A DNA stretch of 54,040 bases. It comes from an uncultured Cytophagaceae bacterium (GTDB taxonomy: Bacteria; Bacteroidota; Bacteroidia; Cytophagales; Spirosomataceae). Under the pieces are notes generated by a model. It did no database searches. It had not been told where the DNA came from and saw nothing but the letters and a program-made list of their open reading frames with translations. The stretch is from positions 1-54,040 of the forward strand of contig CAIVPF010000061.1 of assembly GCA_903907745.1 (NCBI GenBank). The letters are read 5' to 3'. This document shows, piece by piece, positions 8,564 to 16,861 of the stretch (position 1 is the first letter of the stretch; every line of letters begins with the position of its first letter). Both the position numbers and the translations under genes were made by a program.

Positions 8564-8596
8564 AAAAAGGAGGCCGTTGAAAACAGCCTCCTTTTT
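8564..8596. terminator. Bidirectional intrinsic terminator
   Basis: AAAAAGGAGGC (8564-8574) pairs perfectly with GCCTCCTTTTT (8586-8596) around an 11-base loop, giving A- and T-runs on both sides. It sits directly after the glycosyltransferase stop and downstream of the convergent TonB receptor gene, so it can serve both. Confidence 0.85.
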
Positions 8597-8680
8597 GGAT
8601 GTAATCCGAATTTCTACTTGGTTTCGCGAAACTCCTTCAAGTTCAAAAATCAATCATTGATTCAGCGAATCGAGCATCCA

Positions 8681-11083
8681 TTACAAATGAATCTGTAAGC
8701 CTACCAAGAAATTAAATCCCGCCTGCGGATATTGAAAATTTTCCGTAGTTAAATCCCCCGCATACAAATAACTGTACGTATATCCATTGGACGCATATAG
8801 GGTATTCAACACATTATTCATCAAAAACGTCGCCCGAATTTTTTTAGAAATCGCATAGGCCACCCGAACATCTTGTGTCGCATAGGCCGGAAGCGAACGC
8901 GCATTGGTAGACGTATTATCCAAAAATTGCTTCCCTACCATTTTGCTCAATAGACTCGCTTCCCAAGCACCACGCAGATACGTCATCGTACTTCCAGCAA
9001 TCAGCGAAGGTGAATAGGCAATGTCCGTCAATCCATGCGCGACGGATTTTTCTTCATAGGTATCGTAATCGGTTACATATTCCGTGAAATTCCGGATTTT
9101 ATTTTGACTGAGGGTCACATTCCCTTGCCACAACCAGCGCGGATGAATCTGATAATTCCAGGATGCCTCCACACCCATTCGATAACTTTCCGGCGCATTC
9201 GTCCGAATCGCCTCACCCACCGAATTAAGCGCGCCCGTTAAGACCAATTGGTCCACATATTGCATCCAATACGCATTGAATTGAAAGCCAAATTTGGTAA
9301 AACGCTGCTGATAACCCAGCTCCCAATCTCTCAAAAACTCAGGCCGTGGCGCTCGACTCGGATTGTCGATAAAATCCTGCCGACTCGGTTCCTTGCTCCC
9401 CAGCGAATAGGAAGTAAACAATTTAGCGTTTGGAGAAATCACATGCGTCAAGCCGACCTTTGGATTAAAAAAATCATAATTCAAAGTCCGGCCAATATCT
9501 TGTCTTTTATCCGCAATCCCCGCCATCGTATAGCCAAGCCCACGGTATTGCAAATCCACATAAGCATTCCAAGCGGGATGAAATTCTACATTCATTTTTC
9601 CGTAGAGATTAAAATCCGTTTTTTGCGAGCGGCTACGATACCATTCATAATTTACCCATTCAGCAGGTAAATAATTGCCGGAAATGATTTTACCAAAATG
9701 CCGGCCTTCATATCGATTCCACGCACCTCCCAAGGTAAATCGAAGCGTTTTCGAACCCTCATAACGCAGCGCAAAGGTGCTTCCATAGAAATCATTGTCC
9801 AACCATTTCTGACGCACAATATTCAATCCCCCAGGAAATACCCGTGGTTTTAGCCCATAATTCGCCACATCGACATCGGGTTTAAACTCCTCGTAATAAC
9901 CACGCCCATAGGTATAATGCGCATTTAGGTCGAGGTCCCAATTGGGCGATAGCCGATGATGCGTCAACAATTGCAAGTGATCCTGCGCATAATGATCAAT
10001 TTGATTCAAATACGTGTAATAATTATAGGTCCGACCGCTGGAAAGCAGGTTTTTGGCTTCATCGGCCGACAAATAATTCCGACCAATATACCCCTGCATA
10101 GCTTCTAAAGAACCTGTTACCCGCGATTCCGGTGTACCATACCAAGACTGATAGGTTTTTTCTAAACCCGTAAAATAATTAAGACGAAGGAGCGATTTTT
10201 TCCCGAAATAGGCGCCCGAAATATAAGCGGATTGCAAATTCGAACTCGCCCGATCGATGTAGCCATTCGACACGATGCGTGACAATCGACCATCCACCGT
10301 GAATTTCCCTGCCAATAAACCGGAACCGACTTTGATCGTCGATTTCAAAGTCCCAAAAGAACCGCCCGACAGCAAGATTTCCCCATAGGATTTGTCCTTA
10401 AATTCATTCGTCTGCATGTTGACCGAACCCCCAAAAGCCCCGGCGCCATTCGTGGATGTCCCCACGCCGCGTTGAATTTGTACGGATTGCACCGAGCTCG
10501 CAAAGTCAGGCATATTGACCCAATAAGTTCCTTGGGATTCCGAATCATTCACTGGAATGCCATTGATGGAAACATTCACTCGGGTCGCATCCGAACCCCG
10601 GATCCGAATACCTGTATAGCCAACTCCCGCACCCGCATCTGAAGTCATCACGACTGAAGGTGTGAATTGCAAAAGTACAGGCATATCCTGACCCAAATTA
10701 TTTTTATTAAGCGTTTTTGCCCCCATATCGCTAAAAGCCATGGCTGAATTTTCATCGGCCCGCGTGGCTTTTACGATGACTTCGTCTTGTAAAAAATTAG
10801 ACCGATTAAGTAGAATTTTCTCAGCATTCGTCGCTGAAATTTGTTTTGGCTCATAGCCCACAAAACTGACCACGAGTGTAGTATTTGCCGGGAGATTAGA
10901 CAAGGAAAAATTGCCCTTAGAATCCGAAATAGTTCCTTTTTGAACCCCTTCCACTTGAATACTAGCACCCCATAAAGGAGCCTTGGTTTCGCTGTCGAGT
11001 ACGAGTCCCTTCACTTGCTGCGCCTGTATGGGACAAGTATAACATAAAAATAATACGGCAAAAATTGTTGTTAACTTTTTCAT
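8681..11083 (-). CDS. TonB-dependent receptor, probable thiamine/thiamine-precursor importer
   Basis: An 800-residue outer-membrane receptor. The start chosen is the ATG before the signal peptide (MKKLTTIFAVLFLCYTCPIQAQ), 12 codons inside the longest frame. It has an N-terminal carboxypeptidase-regulatory-like domain (about 23-98), a plug domain with the usual YTGIRIRGSDATR and DSESQGTYWVNM segments, and a 22-strand barrel. No SusD gene follows, so it is not a SusCD pair. The leader carries a TPP riboswitch, so family knowledge suggests uptake of thiamine or a precursor; this is inferred from regulation, not from the protein. It appears monocistronic. Confidence 0.9.
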   Translation of the reverse strand: MKKLTTIFAVLFLCYTCPIQAQQVKGLVLDSETKAPLWGASIQVEGVQKGTISDSKGNFSLSNLPANTTLVVSFVGYEPKQISATNAEKILLNRSNFLQDEVIVKATRADENSAMAFSDMGAKTLNKNNLGQDMPVLLQFTPSVVMTSDAGAGVGYTGIRIRGSDATRVNVSINGIPVNDSESQGTYWVNMPDFASSVQSVQIQRGVGTSTNGAGAFGGSVNMQTNEFKDKSYGEILLSGGSFGTLKSTIKVGSGLLAGKFTVDGRLSRIVSNGYIDRASSNLQSAYISGAYFGKKSLLRLNYFTGLEKTYQSWYGTPESRVTGSLEAMQGYIGRNYLSADEAKNLLSSGRTYNYYTYLNQIDHYAQDHLQLLTHHRLSPNWDLDLNAHYTYGRGYYEEFKPDVDVANYGLKPRVFPGGLNIVRQKWLDNDFYGSTFALRYEGSKTLRFTLGGAWNRYEGRHFGKIISGNYLPAEWVNYEWYRSRSQKTDFNLYGKMNVEFHPAWNAYVDLQYRGLGYTMAGIADKRQDIGRTLNYDFFNPKVGLTHVISPNAKLFTSYSLGSKEPSRQDFIDNPSRAPRPEFLRDWELGYQQRFTKFGFQFNAYWMQYVDQLVLTGALNSVGEAIRTNAPESYRMGVEASWNYQIHPRWLWQGNVTLSQNKIRNFTEYVTDYDTYEEKSVAHGLTDIAYSPSLIAGSTMTYLRGAWEASLLSKMVGKQFLDNTSTNARSLPAYATQDVRVAYAISKKIRATFLMNNVLNTLYASNGYTYSYLYAGDLTTENFQYPQAGFNFLVGLQIHL

Positions 11084-11164
11084 TTTTTTGAAAATAGTAG
11101 CAACAGGTAAAGGAGTCAAATCCTGCTTGATTTAACATATAACCCTTACATCGATGATTTTTTT

Positions 11165-11186
11165 GAGTTTTCAGCGCTAAAAACTC
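11165..11186 (-). other. Hairpin between the TPP aptamer and the receptor start
   Basis: On the minus strand GAGTTTT and AAAACTC form a 7-bp stem with an 8-base loop (TAGCGCTG), 8 bases downstream of the aptamer core. No U-run follows it in the sense direction, so it is not an ordinary terminator. It could belong to the expression platform. Confidence 0.4.
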
Positions 11187-11193
11187 GACAAAA

Positions 11194-11261
11194 TCCCTTC
11201 GACGGCATTACCCGTATCAGGTTCAATGGGTATAATCTCAGCCTTTTTCACGAGGCACCCC
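11194..11261 (-). promoter_or_regulatory. TPP riboswitch (THI element)
   Basis: The minus strand contains the conserved core in order: GGGGTGCC (from 11261), GGCTGAGAT, ACCC, TTGAACCTGAT, CGGGTAATGCC and GAAGGGA (to 11194). This is the full thiamine-pyrophosphate aptamer without a P3 extension. It lies about 110 bases upstream of the TonB receptor start. TPP binding would lower expression of the receptor. How it acts (transcription or translation) is not obvious, because no terminator with a U-run is seen after it. Confidence 0.96.
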
Positions 11262-11275
11262 TTTTTGTGGATGCA

Positions 11276-11304
11276 CAAAGATACAAATTTTCCTACCTTT
11301 GCAA
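11276..11304 (-). promoter_or_regulatory. Promoter of the TPP riboswitch / TonB receptor transcript
   Basis: On the minus strand TTG (11304-11302), an 18-bp spacer and TATCTTTG (11283-11276) match the Bacteroidota promoter. The predicted start, about 5 bases downstream, is a few bases before the aptamer. It overlaps the mfd -7 box on the other strand. Confidence 0.7.
11294..11301 (+). promoter_or_regulatory. Candidate -7 box for mfd
   Basis: TACCTTTG matches TAnnTTTG, 40 bp upstream of the mfd start. The only TTTG upstream (11264-11267) is 26 bp away, longer than usual. The box lies inside the spacer of the opposing riboswitch promoter. Confidence 0.45.
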
Positions 11305-11341
11305 GCCTAAATTAAAATTTCCTCCCTGCAAAGGGAAACCC

Positions 11342-14300
11342 ATGATTGTCAAAGATTTTCTCCAGTATTACCATTCTGACGGCATCGTTCAAACGATTTC
11401 CGAAGAAATCCGATTGGCCAAAGCCGGAGATTCCATCTACATCAAAGGCCTTTGCGGCTCCATGGACACCGTCCTTATTTCCTCGCTCAGCAAAGAAAAA
11501 CAGCCCTTTCTAATCATTTGTGAAGAAAAAGAGGAAGCCCATTATGTCATCAATGACCTGCAAGCACTGCTCGGCGATAGCGCCGTCTTGCTATTTCCCA
11601 TGTCACACAAAAAACCCTATGAATGGGAAGAAGTGGACAATGCGAATGTACTCATGCGGGCGGAGGTTCTCAATTTATTAAGCAATTACCAAAACCAAAT
11701 TTTGGCCATCGTCACCTATCCCGCAGCCCTAACGGATAAGGTAATCAATCGGAAATCCTTGGTCAAAAACACCCTTTCCGTGCGTGTGGGAGACAAAATC
11801 GACCCCGCCTTTGTCGCAGAAACCTTAAATGAATACGATTTTGAACGAACAGATTTCGTCTATGAAGCCGGCCAATATTCCGTGCGAGGCGGAATTTTAG
11901 ACGTATTTTCCTATGCGGCGGAATATCCCTATCGCTTGGATTTCATGGGCCATGAGGTTGAAAGCATTCGGACCTTTCATCCCGAAACCCAGTTGTCGAT
12001 TCAGTCCGTCTCCGCCATGCATTTAATTCCGGATGTTCAAACCAAACTCATCCAGGAAACCCGCGAATCCTTTTTCCATTTTTTACCAGAAAATACCAAG
12101 ATTTGGATTAAAGATACCACGATTCTTTTGGAGACGATCGAAACGAATTTCGAAAAAGCTCAAGGAGATTTTGAACGCATCAAACAATCCGGCGGTGGAA
12201 ATATTCAAGTCATTTCCCAACCCGAAGAACGCTGGGAAACCAAAAAAGACCTTAAAAAAGGCTTACAACAATTTACCACCATCGAATACGGCAAACGCTG
12301 TAGCCATAAAAATGCCAAAACATTTGCCTATCCCTCTAAAAATCCAGGAGCTTTCCATAAGGATTTCGAACGATTGGCAGCAGCCTTTTTAGATAATCAA
12401 AGCCTTGGGATTCAAAATATTATTTGTTCGGAATCTGCGCGTCAACTCGAACGGCTCGAAGTCATTTTCAATGAAATCAATACCACCATTCATTTTAAAA
12501 CCCTACAAATTACCTTGCGGGAGGGTTTTATCGACCAGCAAACGAAAATAGCTTTTTATCCAGATCATCAGTTGTTCGATCGCTTCAACCGCTTCAAAGA
12601 AAAAAGCAAATTCACCAAAAATAAATCCCTAACCCTCAAAGAATTGCGCAGCCTACAAGTAGGTGATTTCGTCACCCATGTGGATTACGGAATCGGGCGA
12701 TTTGCGGGATTGAATTTGATCGAAACGGGTCATGGGGAACAAGAAGTGATTCGATTGATTTATCGGGACGATGATGTATTGTCCGTTTCCATCCACTCCC
12801 TGCATAAAATTTCCAAATATTCGGGGAAAGAAGGGGCGCCGCCGAGCATGTCGAAACTGGGTTCGCCGGAATGGGATAATAAAAAATCGAAAGTGAAAAG
12901 GCAAGTCAAAGACATCGCCAAAGAACTGATTTCCTTATATGCCAAACGCAAACAAGCGGCGGGTTTTGCCTTTTCGCCAGACACCTATTTGCAGGCAGAA
13001 TTGGAATCGTCCTTTATCTACGAGGATACCCCCGACCAAGCGCGCGCGACGCAAGAAGTAAAAACGGATATGGAAAAGGCCCATCCGATGGACCGATTGG
13101 TTTGCGGGGATGTGGGTTTTGGCAAAACCGAAATCGCGATTCGGGCGGCATTTAAGGCCGTTGCGGATTCCAAACAAGTAGCGATTTTGGTGCCTACGAC
13201 CGTTTTGGCGATGCAACATTTTCGCACCTTTCATGAGCGTCTTGCGGCCTTTCCTTGCAAAGTGGAATACATCAATCGCTTTAAATCGAATAAACAAATT
13301 AACGAAACACTTGCCCGGGTAGCCTCGGGTTTGACGGATATTTTAATCGGTACCCATCGATTGGTCAATAAAGATGTACAGTTCAAAAACTTGGGCTTGA
13401 TGATCATCGATGAGGAGCAGAAATTTGGGGTGAAAGTCAAAGACCGTTTAAAGGAAATGCGAGTGAATGTGGATGTCTTGACGCTCACGGCGACTCCGAT
13501 ACCACGGACGCTGCACTTTTCGCTGATGGGTGCGCGGGATTTATCGATTATCGCGACGCCGCCGCCGAATCGCCAACCCGTTGATACGAAATTAGTCGTC
13601 CTAAACGACGAAATTCTGCGCGATGGCGTTCGGGATGAATTGGCCCGCGGAGGACAGGTTTTTGTGGTGCATAATCGGATCAATGATTTAGATAGCACAG
13701 CGAATCGGATATTGCGACTGGTTCCGGATGCAAAAATCGCGGTGGCGCACGGACAGATGGAGGGGGACAAATTGGAAAAAATTATGCTGGGTTTCATCGA
13801 GGGTCATTATGATGTATTGGTGGCCACGAACATCATTGAATCCGGCCTAGATATTCCGAATGCGAATACGATTTATATTTTGAATGCTAATCATTTTGGT
13901 TTATCGGACTTGCATCAGATGCGTGGTCGGGTAGGTCGGTCGAATAAAAAAGCTTATTGTTTTTTGGCCACACCGTCACTGGCTACGTTGACGAGTGATG
14001 CGCGGAAGCGCTTGAGTGCATTGGAGGAATTTGCGGATTTGGGGGATGGTATTAAGGTGGCGATGCGCGATTTGGACATTCGGGGGGCTGGAAATTTATT
14101 GGGGGGTGAGCAGAGTGGATTTATCAATGATTTGGGCTATGACATGTACCACAAAATTTTGGATGAGGCGGTTCAGGAGTTGAAAGAAAATGAGTTTAAG
14201 GCTTTATTTGAGGCTGATTTGGGGGCTATTGCGGAAGTTTTGCAGGTGGAATGTCAGATTGAAACAGATTTGAGAGTATTGATTCCGGAGGAATATGTGT

Positions 14301-14695
14301 CGAGTATTTCGGAGCGTCTTTCTTTGTATACGCGTTTGGATGAGATTGAAGATGAGAAAGCTTTAGATGAATTCGTTACGGAGGTCAAAGATCGCTTTGG
14401 GGATTTACCTACGGAGGTGGAAGATATGTGTGCTTTGGTGAAATGTCGATGGAAAGCACAATTGGCCGGAATTGAAAAAATTATCTTGAAGGGCAATAAT
14501 TTGAAATTACATTTCGTTTCGAAAGAGGCTGAATCCCCGCAGGCGACTAAGATTTTGAGTACGTTGATTCAATTTGTGAATCGGCCAAATTCGGGATGTG
14601 CTTTAAGGGAAAAAGCGGGCAAATTGATCTTACAAGTGGAAAAAGTAAGTACAATTCAAGAATTGAATCGTATATTAGTGAATATTTTGGGCTAA
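11342..14695 (+). CDS. mfd: Transcription-repair coupling factor Mfd
   Basis: An 1117-residue ATP-dependent translocase that removes RNA polymerase stalled at DNA damage and recruits UvrA. The start is set at ATGATTGTC; the longer frame upstream would run through the riboswitch and promoter. It has a UvrB-like N-terminal half (1 to about 430), an RNA polymerase-interacting CarD-like domain (about 440-510, LQVGDFVTHVDYGIGRF), a RecG-like helicase core with Walker A GDVGFGKTE (near 590), the DEEQ box (near 690) and TATPIPRTLHFSL, and a C-terminal TRCF domain. Length is normal. Base use changes sharply near 12660, at the start of the polymerase-binding domain. Confidence 0.97.
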   Translation: MIVKDFLQYYHSDGIVQTISEEIRLAKAGDSIYIKGLCGSMDTVLISSLSKEKQPFLIICEEKEEAHYVINDLQALLGDSAVLLFPMSHKKPYEWEEVDNANVLMRAEVLNLLSNYQNQILAIVTYPAALTDKVINRKSLVKNTLSVRVGDKIDPAFVAETLNEYDFERTDFVYEAGQYSVRGGILDVFSYAAEYPYRLDFMGHEVESIRTFHPETQLSIQSVSAMHLIPDVQTKLIQETRESFFHFLPENTKIWIKDTTILLETIETNFEKAQGDFERIKQSGGGNIQVISQPEERWETKKDLKKGLQQFTTIEYGKRCSHKNAKTFAYPSKNPGAFHKDFERLAAAFLDNQSLGIQNIICSESARQLERLEVIFNEINTTIHFKTLQITLREGFIDQQTKIAFYPDHQLFDRFNRFKEKSKFTKNKSLTLKELRSLQVGDFVTHVDYGIGRFAGLNLIETGHGEQEVIRLIYRDDDVLSVSIHSLHKISKYSGKEGAPPSMSKLGSPEWDNKKSKVKRQVKDIAKELISLYAKRKQAAGFAFSPDTYLQAELESSFIYEDTPDQARATQEVKTDMEKAHPMDRLVCGDVGFGKTEIAIRAAFKAVADSKQVAILVPTTVLAMQHFRTFHERLAAFPCKVEYINRFKSNKQINETLARVASGLTDILIGTHRLVNKDVQFKNLGLMIIDEEQKFGVKVKDRLKEMRVNVDVLTLTATPIPRTLHFSLMGARDLSIIATPPPNRQPVDTKLVVLNDEILRDGVRDELARGGQVFVVHNRINDLDSTANRILRLVPDAKIAVAHGQMEGDKLEKIMLGFIEGHYDVLVATNIIESGLDIPNANTIYILNANHFGLSDLHQMRGRVGRSNKKAYCFLATPSLATLTSDARKRLSALEEFADLGDGIKVAMRDLDIRGAGNLLGGEQSGFINDLGYDMYHKILDEAVQELKENEFKALFEADLGAIAEVLQVECQIETDLRVLIPEEYVSSISERLSLYTRLDEIEDEKALDEFVTEVKDRFGDLPTEVEDMCALVKCRWKAQLAGIEKIILKGNNLKLHFVSKEAESPQATKILSTLIQFVNRPNSGCALREKAGKLILQVEKVSTIQELNRILVNILG

Positions 14696-14697
14696 AA

Positions 14698-14728
14698 TTG
14701 AGCAAATGGCTTGAATTTTATACCTTTG
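14698..14728 (+). promoter_or_regulatory. Promoter of gldJ
   Basis: TTG (14698-14700, directly after the mfd stop), a 20-bp spacer and TACCTTTG (14721-14728) match the Bacteroidota promoter. The predicted start is about 27 bp before the gldJ ATG. Confidence 0.65.
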
Positions 14729-14759
14729 TTTTTCATAGTTTGCAGATAAAAGAAGATAG

Positions 14760-16025
14760 ATGATTGCTAAATTGAAATTTCTATTGGGCCTTTGTGCCAT
14801 CACGGTGTTCATGACTTCCTGTAATAAAATAGGTGGAAGTGGCGCCTTAGGTGTTTCTGGAAAACCGTCGAGTGTCAATGTGGGGAATAGCTCTACAGTT
14901 ACGGGCATCGGGTATAATCAAAAAGGTGGTTTTCAGGTGGACAAAAAGTTTAGTGGCCAGGTTGCTGGGCCTAACTTGGTGTTTATTGAGGGCGGTCGAT
15001 TTACCATGGGTTCTTTGCAAGAAGATGTGATCGGCATTCACGATAATATCGAAAGAACGGTGTCCGTGCAGTCTTTTTACATGGATGAAACTGAAATCGC
15101 GAATGTGCATTATTTAGAATATTTATATTCGGTTCAAAAGGACTCTACCTTAGATTTTTACGAATCTGCTTTACCGGACACCACGGTTTGGCTAAATGAT
15201 TTGGCATTTAATGATCCTTATGTGGAGCAATATTTGCGATTCCCAGGTTTCCGGATGTATCCAGTGGTCGGTGTTTCTTGGAAGCAAGCGACGGATTATT
15301 GTGTTTGGAGAACGGCGGCAATCAACCAACGTTTGGCAGGCCAAGGTTCCTCCTCCCCAGCGAAAAAATTAAGTAAAAAAGCAGCAGCGGCGTCATCATC
15401 GGCTACTCGGGCGAATGCGCCGGCGAGACTAACCATCGAATCAGGGCGTATTTTGCCGGCGTATCGCTTGCCAACGGAAGCGGAATGGGAATATGCAGCT
15501 AAAGCGATGATTGGAACGCAGCAGCAGGATGAGAATCAGGCGAATCAACGAATTTATCCGTGGGATGGTCCATCTTTACGTGAATCAAGTGGCAAAAAGC
15601 AAGGGATGATGTTAGCGAATTTCAAGCGCGGGCGTGGTGATTATGCGGGTATCGCAGGAAAATCGAACGATGGGTCGATGACTACAGCTGAGATTTACAA
15701 GTATGCTCCGAATGATTTTGGTTTATATCAAATGGCTGGAAATGTGAATGAGTGGGTGATGGATTTATATCGTCCCTTATCGTTTCAGGATTTCAATGAT
15801 TTGAATCCAGCACGTCGGAACGATAAATTAGACAAAGCCTCTCGCTACGATAGTAAGAACAATAATTCCTTAATCGACAATAAAGTTCGGGTGTATAAAG
15901 GTGGTTCTTGGGCGGATGTGGCCTATTGGTTAGCCCCGGGCACGCGTCGTTACTTGGATGAAGATTCGGCGACGGCGACGATCGGTTTCCGTTGCGCTAT
16001 GATTTCCGCCGGAATGAATAAATAA
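14760..16025 (+). CDS. gldJ: Gliding motility / type IX secretion lipoprotein GldJ
   Basis: A 421-residue lipoprotein with signal peptide and lipobox (VFMTSC, Cys 21) and a formylglycine-generating-enzyme-like (sulfatase-modifying factor) domain from about 78 to the end (LVFIEGGRFTMGS, SFYMDETEIANVHYLEYL, LPTEAEWEYAAKA, NVNEWVMDLYRP, GFRCAMISA). The N-terminal GYNQKGGFQV segment and the YPVVGVSWKQATDYCVWR stretch recall GldJ rather than GldK. GldJ is required for gliding and stabilises GldK in Flavobacterium; it is an accessory of the type IX secretion machinery. A low-complexity Lys/Ala/Ser insert lies at about 198-222. GldK is the main alternative. Confidence 0.8.
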   Translation: MIAKLKFLLGLCAITVFMTSCNKIGGSGALGVSGKPSSVNVGNSSTVTGIGYNQKGGFQVDKKFSGQVAGPNLVFIEGGRFTMGSLQEDVIGIHDNIERTVSVQSFYMDETEIANVHYLEYLYSVQKDSTLDFYESALPDTTVWLNDLAFNDPYVEQYLRFPGFRMYPVVGVSWKQATDYCVWRTAAINQRLAGQGSSSPAKKLSKKAAAASSSATRANAPARLTIESGRILPAYRLPTEAEWEYAAKAMIGTQQQDENQANQRIYPWDGPSLRESSGKKQGMMLANFKRGRGDYAGIAGKSNDGSMTTAEIYKYAPNDFGLYQMAGNVNEWVMDLYRPLSFQDFNDLNPARRNDKLDKASRYDSKNNNSLIDNKVRVYKGGSWADVAYWLAPGTRRYLDEDSATATIGFRCAMISAGMNK

Positions 16026-16034
16026 CAAAGACCT

Positions 16035-16715
16035 TTATTTTAAGGCCGCCAGTGCGAGGAAAGATATTTCTGAAGCACCGGCGGCTTTTATTTTTTCGGC
16101 TGCTGCGATAAAAGTTGCGCCCGTGGTCAGCGTGTCGTCCACTAATAGCACATGCTTTCCTTTCAAGACGCTTGGATCCGCTACCTCAAACACCCCGGAA
16201 AGAGTTTCGTAGCGGGAAACGCGGTTTTGTCCAACGAGCGATTGGCTTTGACTCAATCGACGTAAAACGTTTTCACAATATGGAATTTGGGTCATCTGGC
16301 TAATTCCTTGAGCGATACAGGCGGCTTGGTTATAGCCGCGTTCCTTAAATTTTTTATGAAAAAGGGGGATCGGAATAATGAGATCGTACGAAATTAGTTG
16401 GATGTTATTTTTTAGGTGAGCGCCGCACCAGGCGCCAAGAAACTCGCCTAAGTCTTTTTGACCTTTGTACTTTATTTGATGCATTAGGTGTTGGACCTTT
16501 GAGCCAGGACTGAATAAAAAGAAGGCATGAACATACGTAAAGGGGAATAGGCCATCAAACTTTACACTGAGCCAATTTGGGCTTTTTAGGAATAATCCGG
16601 GTTTTGGTAATTCGATTCGACAGGCGGTGCATAGGAAATCTTCGGATTCCAATAGCGGCAAATCGCAGGCACCACAGCGTTTTGGATAAAGTAATTGTAA
16701 AATGCGCTTAAACAT
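16035..16715 (-). CDS. ComF family phosphoribosyltransferase-like protein
   Basis: A 226-residue ComF/GntX-type protein. An N-terminal four-cysteine zinc site (Cys 14, 17, 29, 32 in KRCGACDLP and FLCTAC) is followed by a type I phosphoribosyltransferase domain with the PRPP loop LLVDDTLTTGAT near 190. Relatives help DNA uptake during transformation in some bacteria, but no other competence gene is nearby. It ends 9 bp from the convergent gldJ stop, and its start lies 12 bp from the fusA promoter on the other strand. Confidence 0.88.
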   Translation of the reverse strand: MFKRILQLLYPKRCGACDLPLLESEDFLCTACRIELPKPGLFLKSPNWLSVKFDGLFPFTYVHAFFLFSPGSKVQHLMHQIKYKGQKDLGEFLGAWCGAHLKNNIQLISYDLIIPIPLFHKKFKERGYNQAACIAQGISQMTQIPYCENVLRRLSQSQSLVGQNRVSRYETLSGVFEVADPSVLKGKHVLLVDDTLTTGATFIAAAEKIKAAGASEISFLALAALK

Positions 16716-16727
16716 CGATAAAAAACT

Positions 16728-16757
16728 TTTGTATTTAATTAAGTTTCCCTAATTTTG
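16728..16757 (+). promoter_or_regulatory. Promoter of fusA
   Basis: TTTG (16728-16731), an 18-bp spacer and TAATTTTG (16750-16757) match the Bacteroidota consensus at all fixed positions. This gives an untranslated leader of about 100 bases before fusA, ending in an A/T-rich stretch with no Shine-Dalgarno. Confidence 0.75.
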
Positions 16758-16861
16758 CACCCCTAAATAAGTACCTAAACGAATTTGTAAAAAATTGTTG
16801 TCCAGGTTCTTGATTATTAACAAAGAGTATAAAAAAAACATTTCATAATTAACCTTTTAAA

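Noticed and set aside
11165-11186. Hairpin as a rho-independent terminator for the TPP riboswitch
   Set aside because: In the sense direction it is followed by A residues, not a U-run, so it is reported only as a possible expression-platform structure.
11267-11341. 25-codon N-terminal extension of Mfd
   Set aside because: It begins within a few bases of the TPP riboswitch core and runs through the divergent promoters; the ATG at 11342 gives the normal family start.
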